Assembly (NCBI RefSeq): GCF_022539665.2
Contig: NC_081331.1
Coordinates: forward strand, 9,827,534-9,891,533
Direction of reading: 5' to 3'
Length of the DNA stretch: 64,000 nucleotides
Origin: Daphnia carinata
Lineage: Eukaryota; Arthropoda; Branchiopoda; Diplostraca; Daphniidae
Part shown: positions 14,556 to 30,600 of the stretch, in pieces
How positions within the stretch are numbered: the stretch's first letter is position 1
Layout: each line of letters starts with the position of its first letter
Translations under genes and position numbers: made by a program
The notes under the pieces: model-generated
Seen by the model: only the letters and a program-made list of their open reading frames with translations
What the model was told of the DNA's origin: nothing
Databases searched by the model: none

Positions 14556-15034
14556 CTTTACAGCGCGGGAAAAAATTTCGTCTCACATCGGGTTTGAACC
14601 ACTGCAATCCCTATCTGAATCCGATCCTATGCCACTGAGCTATTACTTTTACTCATTGTTGTCTATACTTTTGATTATAAAGAGATGTGGAGGATGAATA
14701 CAAAAAAATCAGGGCTATATGCTGTCGATCTAAATATTCATTAGGGGGCGTAAGCGGTGAGTATCGGATTGCGACGCGGGAGATTGGTGTTCAAGACTTT
14801 ACACAGTAAATTACTTTTATACATCATGTCGTTCTCAAGCATCGTTTGTAAATAATATAACTTGCAAATAGTAAAAAATTTTCCCCTTCAACCTCCATGA
14901 AATAAACGATTATATAGGTATTTATAAGACAATGTCTTGAGAAATTGTAGCTTAGTGGTAGAAGTTCGTATTCAGACACGGAAAGCAGTGGTTCAATTCC
15001 GCTATGAGACGAATTTTTTTCCCGCGCTGTAAAG
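14556..15034. mobile_element. Inverted-repeat element with tRNA-like arms
   Basis: The ends are inverted copies: 14,556 begins CTTTACAGCGCGGGAAAA and 15,034 ends with its reverse complement. Similarity at roughly 80% by eye extends about 90 bp inward. Both arms contain pol III-like promoter pieces. The left arm, read on minus, has TAGCTCAGTGG and GGTTCAAACC; the right arm, on plus, has TAGCTTAGTGG and GGTTCAATTCC. Neither arm folds into a credible full tRNA, because the acceptor stems do not pair. A related unoccupied sequence at about 27,255 (ATTTTAATTTCG) suggests an insertion. It could be a palindromic MITE or two head-to-head tRNA-derived SINEs. Confidence 0.6.
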
Positions 15035-15434
15035 TCGCTGTTGAACAAAGTGGGTGACTGAGGATGATATTTTTTTCATTAGATATTTTTCATCTTAGCT
15101 TGGGGCATGGGGGTTGGGGGTCTAACAAAAAAAGACTAGACTCTACTTTTTCCAGACATTTTTCGTAACACCTGAGGCATTAGCAAAAGGTGTCTGGACT
15201 TAAAACTACCCTTCCCAACTTATAGCGTTTTTGCGCCAAACCCGCCCTAACCCTATTTAAAAAAGGTCAACAATTAATATATTTTCCCCATAGATGGCTT
15301 TTAAAAATAAAATCGGGTGTTCTTCTTTTTATGCAGGATACTGTACATACTGTACGTACTACAGAGATAAGGACGTACTAGTACAATACATATTGCCTCG
15401 CGACTAGCCTGGGGTTGGCACTTGGGACAGACTT
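15035..15434. other. Spacer without features
   Basis: This is AT-rich sequence between the inverted-repeat element and the CBP upstream block. No coding frame, RNA gene or repeat was recognised. Confidence 0.5.
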
Positions 15435-18400
15435 GTGTTGGGTGGTGTCTGTGTTTTTGGGGCCTGTGACTCGTTTAACTTTATTTCCCACTGCTGATGT
15501 CGAATTGCAGTGTATATGAATAGTGTGGCCATATTTTGTTTGGATCACGTTGTTTGTGAAAATAATTCGTGTTTACCATTTGTGTGTGTTGCTGCCATCG
15601 ATATTTGCAACGGATGTCTTACGGTGAGCATAAAAAACGAAATATGCTTATCGGGTTTTATCGTAATTGTTTCTCTGTCGATGTGATGAACGCTTTTTCC
15701 TCCCGTTTCACCTACACCATCAAACTGTTATTCGTGGGACCATACTGTGTTGTTTGTTTTCATTTGTGTTTATTAATTACATTGCATTTTATCTTTATTA
15801 GATTTTTTTCATTTTATAAAAAAATATTCAACTAACCATGTAACCACCTATGCATTTGAAATTCTGTACGATTCTGACGTAGGCGTGGGATTTGGAAGGA
15901 TTCTAAGAGATATTTGAAAATTCTGCCAAAGTGTACGAGGATTCTGTGAGTTGCCAACTCTTCGGTTTTTCTGCACATCAGCGTTTGAGTAATCATCCGG
16001 GTCCAAACCGGTGCAGGAAAAAAAAAGAAACCCGATAAAAGGAACTCTCTACACTGTTTCGTACCCCGGTTGCCCCGCATGGAATTCATAGATTTTTTTT
16101 ATTGTCGTCAATTAATCGTAGTTTATTGGGTTAGTATACAGTATTATCGGTTAAACCGGGTATCTTAAACCGAAACATACTGCTTTAAAAGCATTCACTC
16201 AGATTCTAACCGATTGGTCATTTTCCGGGTAGGTCGGTGCGGTTTGACGGGCTTCAGTTGCTTCATTATCCAAATAATACCGAATATTCAAATAATTATT
16301 ATGGGAAAAACTATAAGTATAAATGAAAAAAAAAATTTTGGAACAGATAGCCGTTGAAGATAGCTCTCCATTTCTATAAAATTTGTGAGAGTAATTTCAT
16401 AAACAAAATATATAATTCATACGAACAAAATAATAATTTCGTAGAAAAAGGGTGGCACAGAATAGCAACAGAGGTTTCGAAATGGAATCCCAGTCAGGCT
16501 GCTAAGCCTGCCCGTTGTTTTTTGTTCGCCGAAACCATGACATCTTTGGTCATTTTTTTTTTTTTTTTGTAAATAATTACCTCGTGCAATCTGAGCTCTA
16601 TTGCTTTTGGGGGGCTAGATTGTTTTCTTCCTCTTTTTTCCTGTTCGGTTCTGTCTGTCGTCGCGCCAAAGGAGAACGTGGTATCCACAGTTAGACCACC
16701 TTCATCTTTATCAGCTTTAGTCTTGTCCTGAATATATGCAACATGTAGCAAAAATTAACTTTTGATGTGTCTGTACAGATTTCGGATTTCTCTACAACGG
16801 ATAATGGAGGGTCGAAATACTAACTGATTGTTCAATAGAATTTGTAATCGAGTGACACATAGACACGAGCCGGCACCGACAAGCGGACGTCAACCGCCGA
16901 CAGACCGCATGTATCACGTCCTATTTCAGGTACCTATTCATACTTTTCTTTCCTTTGAATGTTTCTTTCTCCAGTTCCAAGGTGCCGCAGCAGCGCATTG
17001 TGCCCCGCCGCTGGGTGCTCCTCAGCTATTTCATTAGAGTTAATAGCAGTCGTCATTTGTCGCCACTCTTCATTATTGTTTTTTTTTTCGCTTTCTTCCA
17101 TTTGTCCGCCACTCCCGAGACCTATTCATTTAGATGGAAGAAGAAAAAAAAATTATGGGTGGGAAGGAAACGCAACATTTTGTTTTCCCGTTTTTATTAT
17201 TTTTAAATGGGACAATAGACAACAATCGAAGGCGTCTGAGGCTTGATAGAATTGCGATTTTATTTGTGTGATTAAATGCTTGAGTAGATCGATGTGCCGT
17301 TGTTTTGAATCACTTGTCGCAATGAGCTATCAATATGGAAGAATAGAAACTTGCGACACACCTACCCATACATATATGGGGCGGCACTGACTTGACTGAC
17401 AATATGGATATGTGGAGGACAGTTGATGATTGTACAAGCGATCTTTTATTATTTAGGGCTTGTTTGGTCGGTTCGCAGAGTGGGGAGGGTGTACTGTCGT
17501 TTCCGAATTAAGGCTCGAGTCCATCTTTTTTTTTTTTCTAATTATGTCTGTTAATTACGTTTTCTTTTATTTACGCAGAATCTGAAAAACGGAAGAAAAC
17601 AAATTTGCATTTGTTCTGAATCGAATAAAAACAAGCGCTTCGATTGGTAGCCATTCTGTGGTGGGGAAGTGGAAAAACAGGATTGCCCCGTGTCGTTTGT
17701 TACCCCGGACGTCCTTACGTCCTGAATGAAACAAAGAAAAAAAAAGGTTGCCAACAAAAAAAATAGAGCTACAAAAATGAAATGCGAAATCAAACTAAAA
17801 AGGAACGAAAAAGAACAAAAAAAAATCAAACAAACGAAGAAATATCGCCAAAATATATCACGTCTTTTTAGAAATATGTTTTACCGAAAAATTGTTATAG
17901 CTGCTAAGCTATCTAAAGGAGCTCCGGCGACATGAAACATCAGAAATTGTTTCCAATATTGCGGAGTTTTAAACGTACCGCACTTTAGCTACGTTACTCT
18001 GACCTAGGGATCGACCCCGCGACGATCGGGCACAATTTTGACCGAACCGCGCGTTTTTTTTTTAAGAACAAACCGGTGCGGTTCGGTTCGTCGTTTTTTT
18101 CGAACAGATCGAACCCCGGTTTGGCCGTTTGTACCCTCGGTGTAAAACTGCGGGTTACACCGCGGTTTTATACGGTTTGCATGGCGGTTTTACGGTTTGA
18201 ACCGTTGATTTGCGGTTTGCGCCTACTCAGACCCCGAGGGTTCATTTGTGAGATGAAATTTCGACTGGAACTCTTTGGCTTCGTGCTCCGGCTTCCTCCC
18301 TCATCTTGCACCATTATCAGTTTTAGACCTACATTTCCCCCCACCTCCCCTCCATTTTTTTTTAAATCGCTGGAACGTTCCAGTTACGCAGCGATCCTAA

Positions 18401-18640
18401 ATTTACCGTTTTACTGTGATTTCTTTTTTTATTTTGACGCTCGCAAGCAAGCCGGAATAAGAGAAGTAGATTTATTTTCTGCTTTTATAAATTTTATAAT
18501 TGAATAATTAATTTTTTTAATATTCTTGTTTACATAATGGACCACAAGTCATAGTGGGAAATCCTTGACCTGTTAGAGGCCTTCCTAGCACTATGATGCC
18601 GCATTAACAGCAGCAAGCGCCACTAAGAGGACACTTTCTC
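15435..18640 (+). repeat. CBP upstream block, copy 1
   Basis: This non-coding block recurs, with insertions and deletions, at 24,940-25,890, 27,700-32,000, 39,460-40,405 and 50,160-63,670. Shared landmarks include TTTCTCTACAACGGATAATG (16,786; also 28,299 and 52,018), the ACCTATTCATTTAGATGG/CGTTTAGATGG segment near 17,120 (also 25,710 and 57,860), and TTGTTTGGTCGGTTC near 17,460 (also 29,080 and 58,245). It sits immediately 5' of CBP paralog A and probably derives from the promoter, 5' UTR or first intron of the parental CBP gene. A hAT-like insertion (18,005-18,225) lies inside. Small open frames shared between copies are not convincing genes. Confidence 0.8.
18005..18225. mobile_element. 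hAT-like non-autonomous element
   Basis: A 221-bp insertion is flanked by near-identical 8-bp direct repeats, CTCTGACC (17,997-18,004) and CTCAGACC (18,226-18,233). The ends read TAGGGATC inward from the left and TAGGCGCA inward from the right (reverse complement). The interior is packed with degenerate GCGGTTT/AACCGC words. An 8-bp target duplication, a TAGG-type end and short subterminal repeats fit the hAT superfamily. The related sequence at 31,150 (CTCAAACCGCGAGGGTTC) resembles the unoccupied site. There is no transposase frame. Confidence 0.65.
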
Positions 18641-18646
18641 CAAGGA

Positions 18647-23964
<5,318 letters not shown>

Positions 23965-23983
<19 letters not shown>

Positions 23984-24618
23984 TGCAGATATCTGTAGGT
24001 GCCGGCGAAATAGCTGTACCAAGAGGAGCTGAGTGTCCATTGCTGCAACCACTATACGAACCGTTTCAGATGCTCAAATTACAGAAAAATCCGGAACAGC
24101 AGCAGCAACTACAACAGCAGGGTTTCCAACAGCCTTCTTCACTAGAGCCATTGGGACCGAGGGCAAGGAAACCATTGCCGCGTATGGGTGAGTTCCATCA
24201 GCATCATCAACAACAGGAGCACGGCTTTGGTGGAAACGGAAATGACAACCAATCTCTGAGTCCCGACAATCAAGGTCAGTTTGGTGGACAACAACAGTCG
24301 ACAATGCAACAACCATTGAAACAACAACAGCAGATAAAGAACACGCCACCGCCAACCACGACGCCTTCGCCACCGGAAAATCCGGAAAGAACAAAGTTCC
24401 GCAGGCTCCGACTCCCTAAAGGTCCCGACCAACAACCGATGAGGACGGACAAGAAACTTAGACCCAGCCCATTCGACCGGCCCAACCTCAAATCACTGCA
24501 TACGCCCACGCAATTTTCCCAGAGACGAGAACAAGCGCTAGAGGGGTCTAGAGGAGTAAATCAACTAGAGATTGTCCCAATACCAACTCCTTCAACACCA
24601 TTAATTCCGCCTCCGTAA
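23965..24618 (+). pseudogene. CBP A 3' tail: diverged NCBD-repeat remnant
   Basis: An open frame continues past the paralog A stop in a different phase. Its start ([19 protein letters not shown]) repeats the sequence before the true NCBD ([19 protein letters not shown] at about 23,470). Then comes a degenerate NCBD-like helix region (LLQPLYEPFQMLKL) and a Gln/Pro-rich tail ending IPTPSTPLIPPP. A GT-AG pair (23,916/23,964) joins it out of frame; only a weak donor at 23,900 would keep frame. It is therefore either an alternative last exon or a decayed second repeat unit. Confidence 0.55.
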
Positions 24619-24939
24619 TCCATCACAGCAGAGCTGAACTGTAAAAATCAGAGCCCGATCAGAACCGACCCTATCCACCAAAAAAACACAAAAACGTCCG
24701 GTAAGGTAAACACGGTCAGTCGCCGCGGAAACCCCCAAACAATTGAAAAAGTGGAAAATGATCCTTTCGAGAAAAAAAAATTTACAACCACCCAGTTGGA
24801 CATAGTTCACTAAAACGCAAGCGCGCTCTGAACGTTCCGCTCAGTGCTTTAAAAAAAATTGGATTTCCGATCTCGTTCACAAAAAATACATATGAGCTTG
24901 AACATTGAATAAAAAAAAGTTCCAAATAAAAAAACATGT

Positions 24940-25906
24940 TAATTGTTGACATACACAGACACCAGTGAACACCGAAAGCAGACGTCAACTGCCAATAGAC
25001 CGCATCTATCTTATCCTATTTCAGGTGCCTATTGATTCTTATCTTTCCATTGGATTTTTCTCTTTCACATTTCATAGTGTATGTGTGTTTGTGTATGTGG
25101 CAGCCCTTAGAATGCAAAAAAAACAATATTTATTGTAAACAAAGCCCAGTGAGTTGACTATTTCTCAACGATTGATTGGAACGATTATGTATGTATGTGT
25201 GTGCGCCTTGTTTGGAAGAAGCTTTATCATCTATCATTACTTGTACGCACACACGGGAGGAAAATAAACAAATAAAGCGAAAAGGGGGTTCTCCACCAAT
25301 GTTATATTGATTTCGAGTTTTTCCGAAGCGACACAGCCCATTGTGCACCGCCACTGGTGCTCCTCAATTATTTTCATTACAGTTAGTAATGGTCGCCATT
25401 TGTCAGTCATCTTCGATTGCAGCGTCGCCACCCTCTACTATTGTTTTTTTTTGTTTTGTTTTGTTTTTGGCCCGTTACCTTCCATTTATATTAGTTTGTT
25501 CTTTATGACCGGTATGGGAATACAAGAGTAACCGGTAAATGCTCACGAAATGCCTAGCATGGGACGTATGACTCCTTCCTATTTTGCCTTACAACCTCGT
25601 CAGACGTCCCATCCTACGCTCCGTTGATTTGATTTATTTTATTTTATTTTATTTTTTGGTGGGGGAGGTTTATCGATGGTGATAACTAGGCAACCTACCG
25701 CCAATCACGAGACCTATCCGTTTAGATGGAAGAAAAAAAAACGGATGGACTGGACGGAAACGAAGCATTTTTTCTTTATTATTTTAATGGGACAATAAAC
25801 GACATTAGAATGCGTCTGACGAGATTTGATAGAATTCCGTATTTTTTGTGTGTGGTAAATTGCTTGAGTAAATCGACGTGCAGTTGTTTTTGTTCACCGC
25901 CGTCAG
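24940..25906 (+). repeat. CBP upstream block, short copy 2
   Basis: A shortened copy of the CBP upstream block lies 3' of CBP A. It has the CTATTTCAGGTGCCTATTGA segment, a GT-rich run and the AGACCTATCCGTTTAGATGG segment. It ends exactly at CCGCCGTCAG, where it joins a NUP205 exon. That junction is identical in copy 4, so the fusion predates the duplication. Confidence 0.75.
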
Positions 25907-26210
25907 CTAGAATGAATGTTCTTCAGCGCCAATTGGTGGATTGGATTTTGCATACTAGTGGATCTGCTCATCGCGTCCGAACCAATCAGTAGACAGCGCT
26001 TTGCTAAATAGCTTAAAAAACAGTAATCACATTGCTGAATTCTACAAATTGGCTCCTGCATCATTACTTCAGACTTTCGTCCGTGAGTGTAGCAGTAGCC
26101 ACGATGCACAGTGAATCTTGGTTCTTTCCCTTCTTGATAAGTTAGCTGCCGCCGACAACCAACGACCGATTGCTACCTTTTTGTCGTCTCAAGGATACTT
26201 AAAACACATG
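25907..26210 (+). pseudogene. NUP205: NUP205 exon fragment (unit 1)
   Basis: The translation resembles part of the C-terminal half of the scaffold nucleoporin NUP205, including LLDKLAAADNQRPIATFLSS. It carries an extra 2 bp at about 25,988 that shifts the frame (absent at 40,490) and a TGA at 26,112 shared with the right-hand copy. It keeps the CGA (Arg) codon that is a stop in the right-hand copy. No other NUP205 exon follows here; at 26,250 a CBP fragment begins. Confidence 0.75.
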
Positions 26211-26249
26211 GTATAAGCACTCAATGTATTGCTCATGTAGACTACGTGG

Positions 26250-26561
26250 CGTGGCCCGGTTCTAAACACGGGACTGCAGTCTCAGCAGCAGGCCTCTGGT
26301 CCTACCGGGGCTGGTACCAGGAATATTAGGGATGCTATCTCCGACAACGCTTCCAACATTGAGCATATTGTAAGACCTCATAAAATTTCTTTGATAATCG
26401 ACCTTTCGAAATCTTAATGTTAATTTAATTTAATATTTTAGATGCCTCCAGCTAATTCGACCACACCTTTGCCCGGTGGATTGCAACTAAGCCAGGTCAC
26501 TGCCGACTCTGTTCAGGGATCGAAAGAATGGCATCAGTCTATGTCGCCTAAGCGGAAGGAG
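26250..26561 (+). pseudogene. Third CBP fragment (exon 4 end - intron - exon 5 start)
   Basis: This 312-bp segment matches CBP A 19,977-20,289 and CBP B equally well. It includes the end of exon 4, the 72-bp intron and the first about 40 codons of exon 5, ending abruptly at AAGCGGAAGGAG. It too lacks KIX. It shares single differences with B (AACACGGGACTG) and with A (ACCAGGAAT), and has its own (ATGCCTCCAGC), so it is a third lineage or a mosaic. It has no start and no continuation. Confidence 0.88.
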
Positions 26562-27699
26562 ATATGTGTTACTTCTTCACATGATATGTGTTTTAAGATT
26601 GAAATATTATTTCTCTAAACCTTATTTGTCAAATGTTAATAATAATGAACTCGTCTTCATGTTAACAGACTTTCCATCCGATTATTTCTTGGGCGATTAT
26701 CGGTCACCGTCGATAATCGGAAAAAATAATCGGCGACCATTCGTCTGTTGAAAAAGCTTGATTTTCGATTAAATTTCTTACCGATTGTTTTTAGACGCCG
26801 TCTAAGAGTAAGGAAATAATATGCCATTGTTTAGCTTTAAGTGCGACTGGTGTATCTGCACCAGATTCACGGGTTTGCCTAGCAATCTCTTACGCACGAG
26901 TGATTATTGTTTTTATTGTTTTTTTTGAGTTGATATTTTTAAGGAAGGGAAGGATTGTTGGGGGTGGTGGGAATCGAACACGAGGTAACTATCTACGAAG
27001 GTATGGCGATAGCCACTGTGCCAGGACCGCACATGCCATTGTTTATATTGACACAAATGAACACTTCAAAAAACCGTCTGCTACAAAAGTGACACAGCTA
27101 TGAGTATACTTTCATATATTCTCATCTACCGTTAATAGATGTCACTAAATAATCGAAAATTAATCGCGATTAAAAATTAAAAATTGCTCTTGCTGAGAGC
27201 TATACATTCTGTAAAAATTCTGTATTTTGAACTTATACTATTCAGTTAATAATTATTTTAATTTCGTGGTACTACTATGGGGGGAACACGAAAAAAATTA
27301 AAAATTTAGAACCTCCGTTTGAGCATTAATGTTAGTTTTAAATATCAAAAAGATAATTATTAGATTTGTGTAAAAATAAGGAATGCTGTGGCGTATCAAA
27401 TATTTTAATAAAGTTATTTCTAATTAAATCTAAGGTAATCCATTGTGCATAACATACCGGGAGGTGCTGGTGCGATATTATCGAGAATTTACAGTAATAT
27501 TTATGGAAACGCATGATATCTTAGTGAAATCATCTTTTATAAAATTAAAAAGATTTAGTAATGATTAAACATTGTATGGCCTAAATTCAAATGAAAAAAA
27601 AATATAACAAATCATAAAAGTATTTTTATGTGAACAACAGATGGCGTTGGCATTCAGAAATAGTCAGAAAACTATGATACAGCAGGAAGAGGTATTTCG
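26562..27699. other. AT-rich spacer with a tRNA-like remnant
   Basis: There is no supportable gene. At 26,958-27,033, read on minus, TGGCACAGTGGC and GTTCGATTCCC resemble pol III A and B boxes, suggesting a tRNA-derived element. About 26,690-26,760 is dense in CGATTATCGG-type words. 27,190-27,265 matches 14,475-14,553, the flank of the inverted-repeat element, without that element. Confidence 0.5.
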
Positions 27700-30600
27700 C
27701 AATGAAATGTCTGACATTGGAACCTTGCACATGTTTAGTTTAGTCCTTTTCTCTCCGCAGTCTGTTACGGACGTGCGTGTGTTTTTTGTTCAGTGTGACT
27801 CGTTCAACTTTTTTCCCTGTTGCTAATGTCCAATTGCAGTGTATATGTAATGTATGCGTATTGTGAGGCCATATTTTGTTTCGCAGCTCGTTATTTGTCG
27901 AAATAATTCGTGTTTACCACTTGTCTGTGTTGCTGTCATCGGTATTTCTAACGGATGTCTTAGGGTGAGTATAAAAAACGAGACATGCTTATCGGATTCT
28001 ATCACAGTTGTTTCTCTGTCGATGTGACGACGATTTTTCCTCCGTTTTCATCTACACCATCAAACTGTTGTTCATGGGATCATACTTTATTGTTTGTTTT
28101 CTTGCTCTATTGCTTTTGGGAGGCTAGATTGTTGCCCTTCCTTTTTTTTCCTGTTCAGTTCTGTCTGTCGCCGAACTAAAGGAGCACGTCGTATGTGCAG
28201 TTAGACCCCCTTCATCTTTATCAGTTTTAGTCTTGTCCTAAATATATGCAACATGTAGTAAGTAATTAACTTTTGATGTGTCTGTACAGATTTCGGATTT
28301 CTCTACAACGGATAATGGAGGGTCGCAATACTAACTGATTGTTCAATAGAATTTCGTGATCGAGTGACACATAGACACGAGTCGGCACCGACAAGCAGAC
28401 GTCAACCTCCGATAGACCGCATGTATCACGTCCACGTTTCCGGTACCTATTTATACTTTTCTTTTCTTTGGATGTTTTCTTTCTCACACTCCACGGTTCG
28501 TGTATGTGTGTGAGGCAGCCCCTAGAAAGAAAAAAAAACAGTATTTATCGCCCATTGGGCTGCCTATTTCCTAATGCTCGGTTTTGATCGATTATGTATG
28601 TATGCGCGCCTTGTATAGATGAAGCTTTACCATCTATCATTACTTGTACACACAAACGGGAGAAAGAGCAATAACTATAGTGAAAAGCGGGTTCTTCGCC
28701 AAAGTCATATTGTTTTCTAGTTTTTTCGGGGCCGTACATCGCATTGTGCCCGGCCGCTGCGTGCTCTTCAGTTATTTCATTAGAGTTAATAACAGTCGCC
28801 ATTTGCCAGTCGTCATTTGTTGCTACCCTTCACTATTTATTTATTTTTTTTCGTTTTTTTTCCGCTTTCTCCCATTTATCCGCCACCCCCAAGACCTATA
28901 TGATTAGATGGAAGAAGAAAAAAAAACGTATGGACGGGACGGAAACAAAACATTTTGTTTTCCCGTTTTTATTATTTTTAAATGGGACAACAGACAACAA
29001 AGGAATGCGTCTGATTAGACTTGATAGAATTGCGGTTTTGTTGGTTTCTGTACAAGCGGTCTTTTATTATTTAGGGCTTGTTTGGTCGGTTCGCAGGGTG
29101 GGTAGGATGCACTGTCGTATCCGGAATAAGGCTCGAGTCCACGCCTTTTTTTTTCTTAAAGCTTAAGATTTTGGTTTGGTTGTAAAGAAAGGGCAAGGGA
29201 AAGTGGCAATGACGCAAAGGATTGGGATTGGGTTTTCAAAAAAAAAATAACCCCTTGGTATTTAAAGGACAGGCAGCGTTCTAATGTGACGAAAGCAGAC
29301 CCACGCAGCACACAGACACCAGACCAGAGTAGACCGGCCAGACCACCACACACAGCACCAGACCAGACAGCAGACACGGTGGGACTAGTCCGGTGGCCTC
29401 ATCTTGTTTTATTCAGAACAACTTTTAAGATTGAACTTGAACTCGTGGCAATTCTCTTGTGCTACGGTTTTGACGGTGTGATTGAAAAAAGGCCATATTT
29501 TTATGCGGGTGTATGAAAAATAATAAAGGAAAAAAGGAGGACAAGAAAACACGGCGACTATAGCCCCCGACCTCATCCAACTGGCTAGTAGGACAATTTG
29601 AAACGTTTTTTCTTTTACTAGCAGTCCGGATAAAAAAATTTTGATACTGCTTTTCTTCTCTTTTCTTTATCTTTTTTTTTTTTCATTCTTTTTTTCTGTA
29701 TGCATGTGTCTCTGTGTATTTTCGTTTTCTATCTTGTCTTTTTTTCGGATTCGTCTTTTAAATTTTGATGCGCGCACAGCTCTTTGATACAAAACCGGAT
29801 GCGATGAAACGAGCATAATAGTAGCAGCATTGGTATGGAGGAACTGCTTTTAGGTTATAGTGGCAACCTCCTATGCATTCGTACATGCCATACTGTAGCA
29901 CCCACAGACACACACAAAGGTTAGCAGGATTTTTGTGACTGTCGGTAGTGGAAGTAAATTCTTTGCAAGAAGAAGAAGCGAAAAAGAGCGAGGGAGGATG
30001 GGCAAGAGCCGTGGCTCTGTTGTAGCTATAGCCGCCGGAAAGAGTGTGTCGTAGACGATGACGTGGAAGTGTAGGAACCGGGGAAGACGTCAAGGCCACT
30101 TCTCGCTCGTGCACGGTCTAGGCGTTGCGCAACACCCCGGTGTCCCCCGGAGGCGGCTCGTGCTTGTGTTGCGAGTGTGTCAGTGTGTCCAGACACACTG
30201 TGTTTTTACGCGTGTGTTTACTGTGTGTTTACGCGTTGGGAAAACTCCCCCTCCCCCATTTTCCCCTCCTATCTTTGTATCCCCTTGTATTTTCTACCCT
30301 TATCTACTAAACAGCCATCCAGTTGTTCTCCTTCAAGAAGAACGAAGGAGCGCACACACGTAGACAGGTAAGAAGAAGAAAAAAGGAGAGGAAAAGGGTT
30401 TTGAATGCGTGTCTTGTCGGTGAGTCAGTCAATTATCCCATTATCTAATTGAATACACACCAAGTTAGTTGCAGAATTAAGAAGGAAGAAGAAGAGAAGA
30501 CAATTTTTCATTCCTCATTTTTGATGTAATTATTGGTTGATTTGACTTTGCTTATAATTATTATTATTTATTTTTGTAAGTGCAGAATTCATTACAGCAG

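Noticed and set aside
14945-15020. Candidate tRNA gene
   Set aside because: A- and B-box motifs are present, but acceptor and anticodon stems do not pair, so only a tRNA-derived repeat is supported.
15569-15835. Shared small open frame in the CBP upstream blocks (also near 27,985 and 50,480)
   Set aside because: The copies are frame-broken relative to each other and show no conserved peptide; the likeness is at DNA level only. A GGTGAGTAT donor-like site after it may reflect an untranslated exon.
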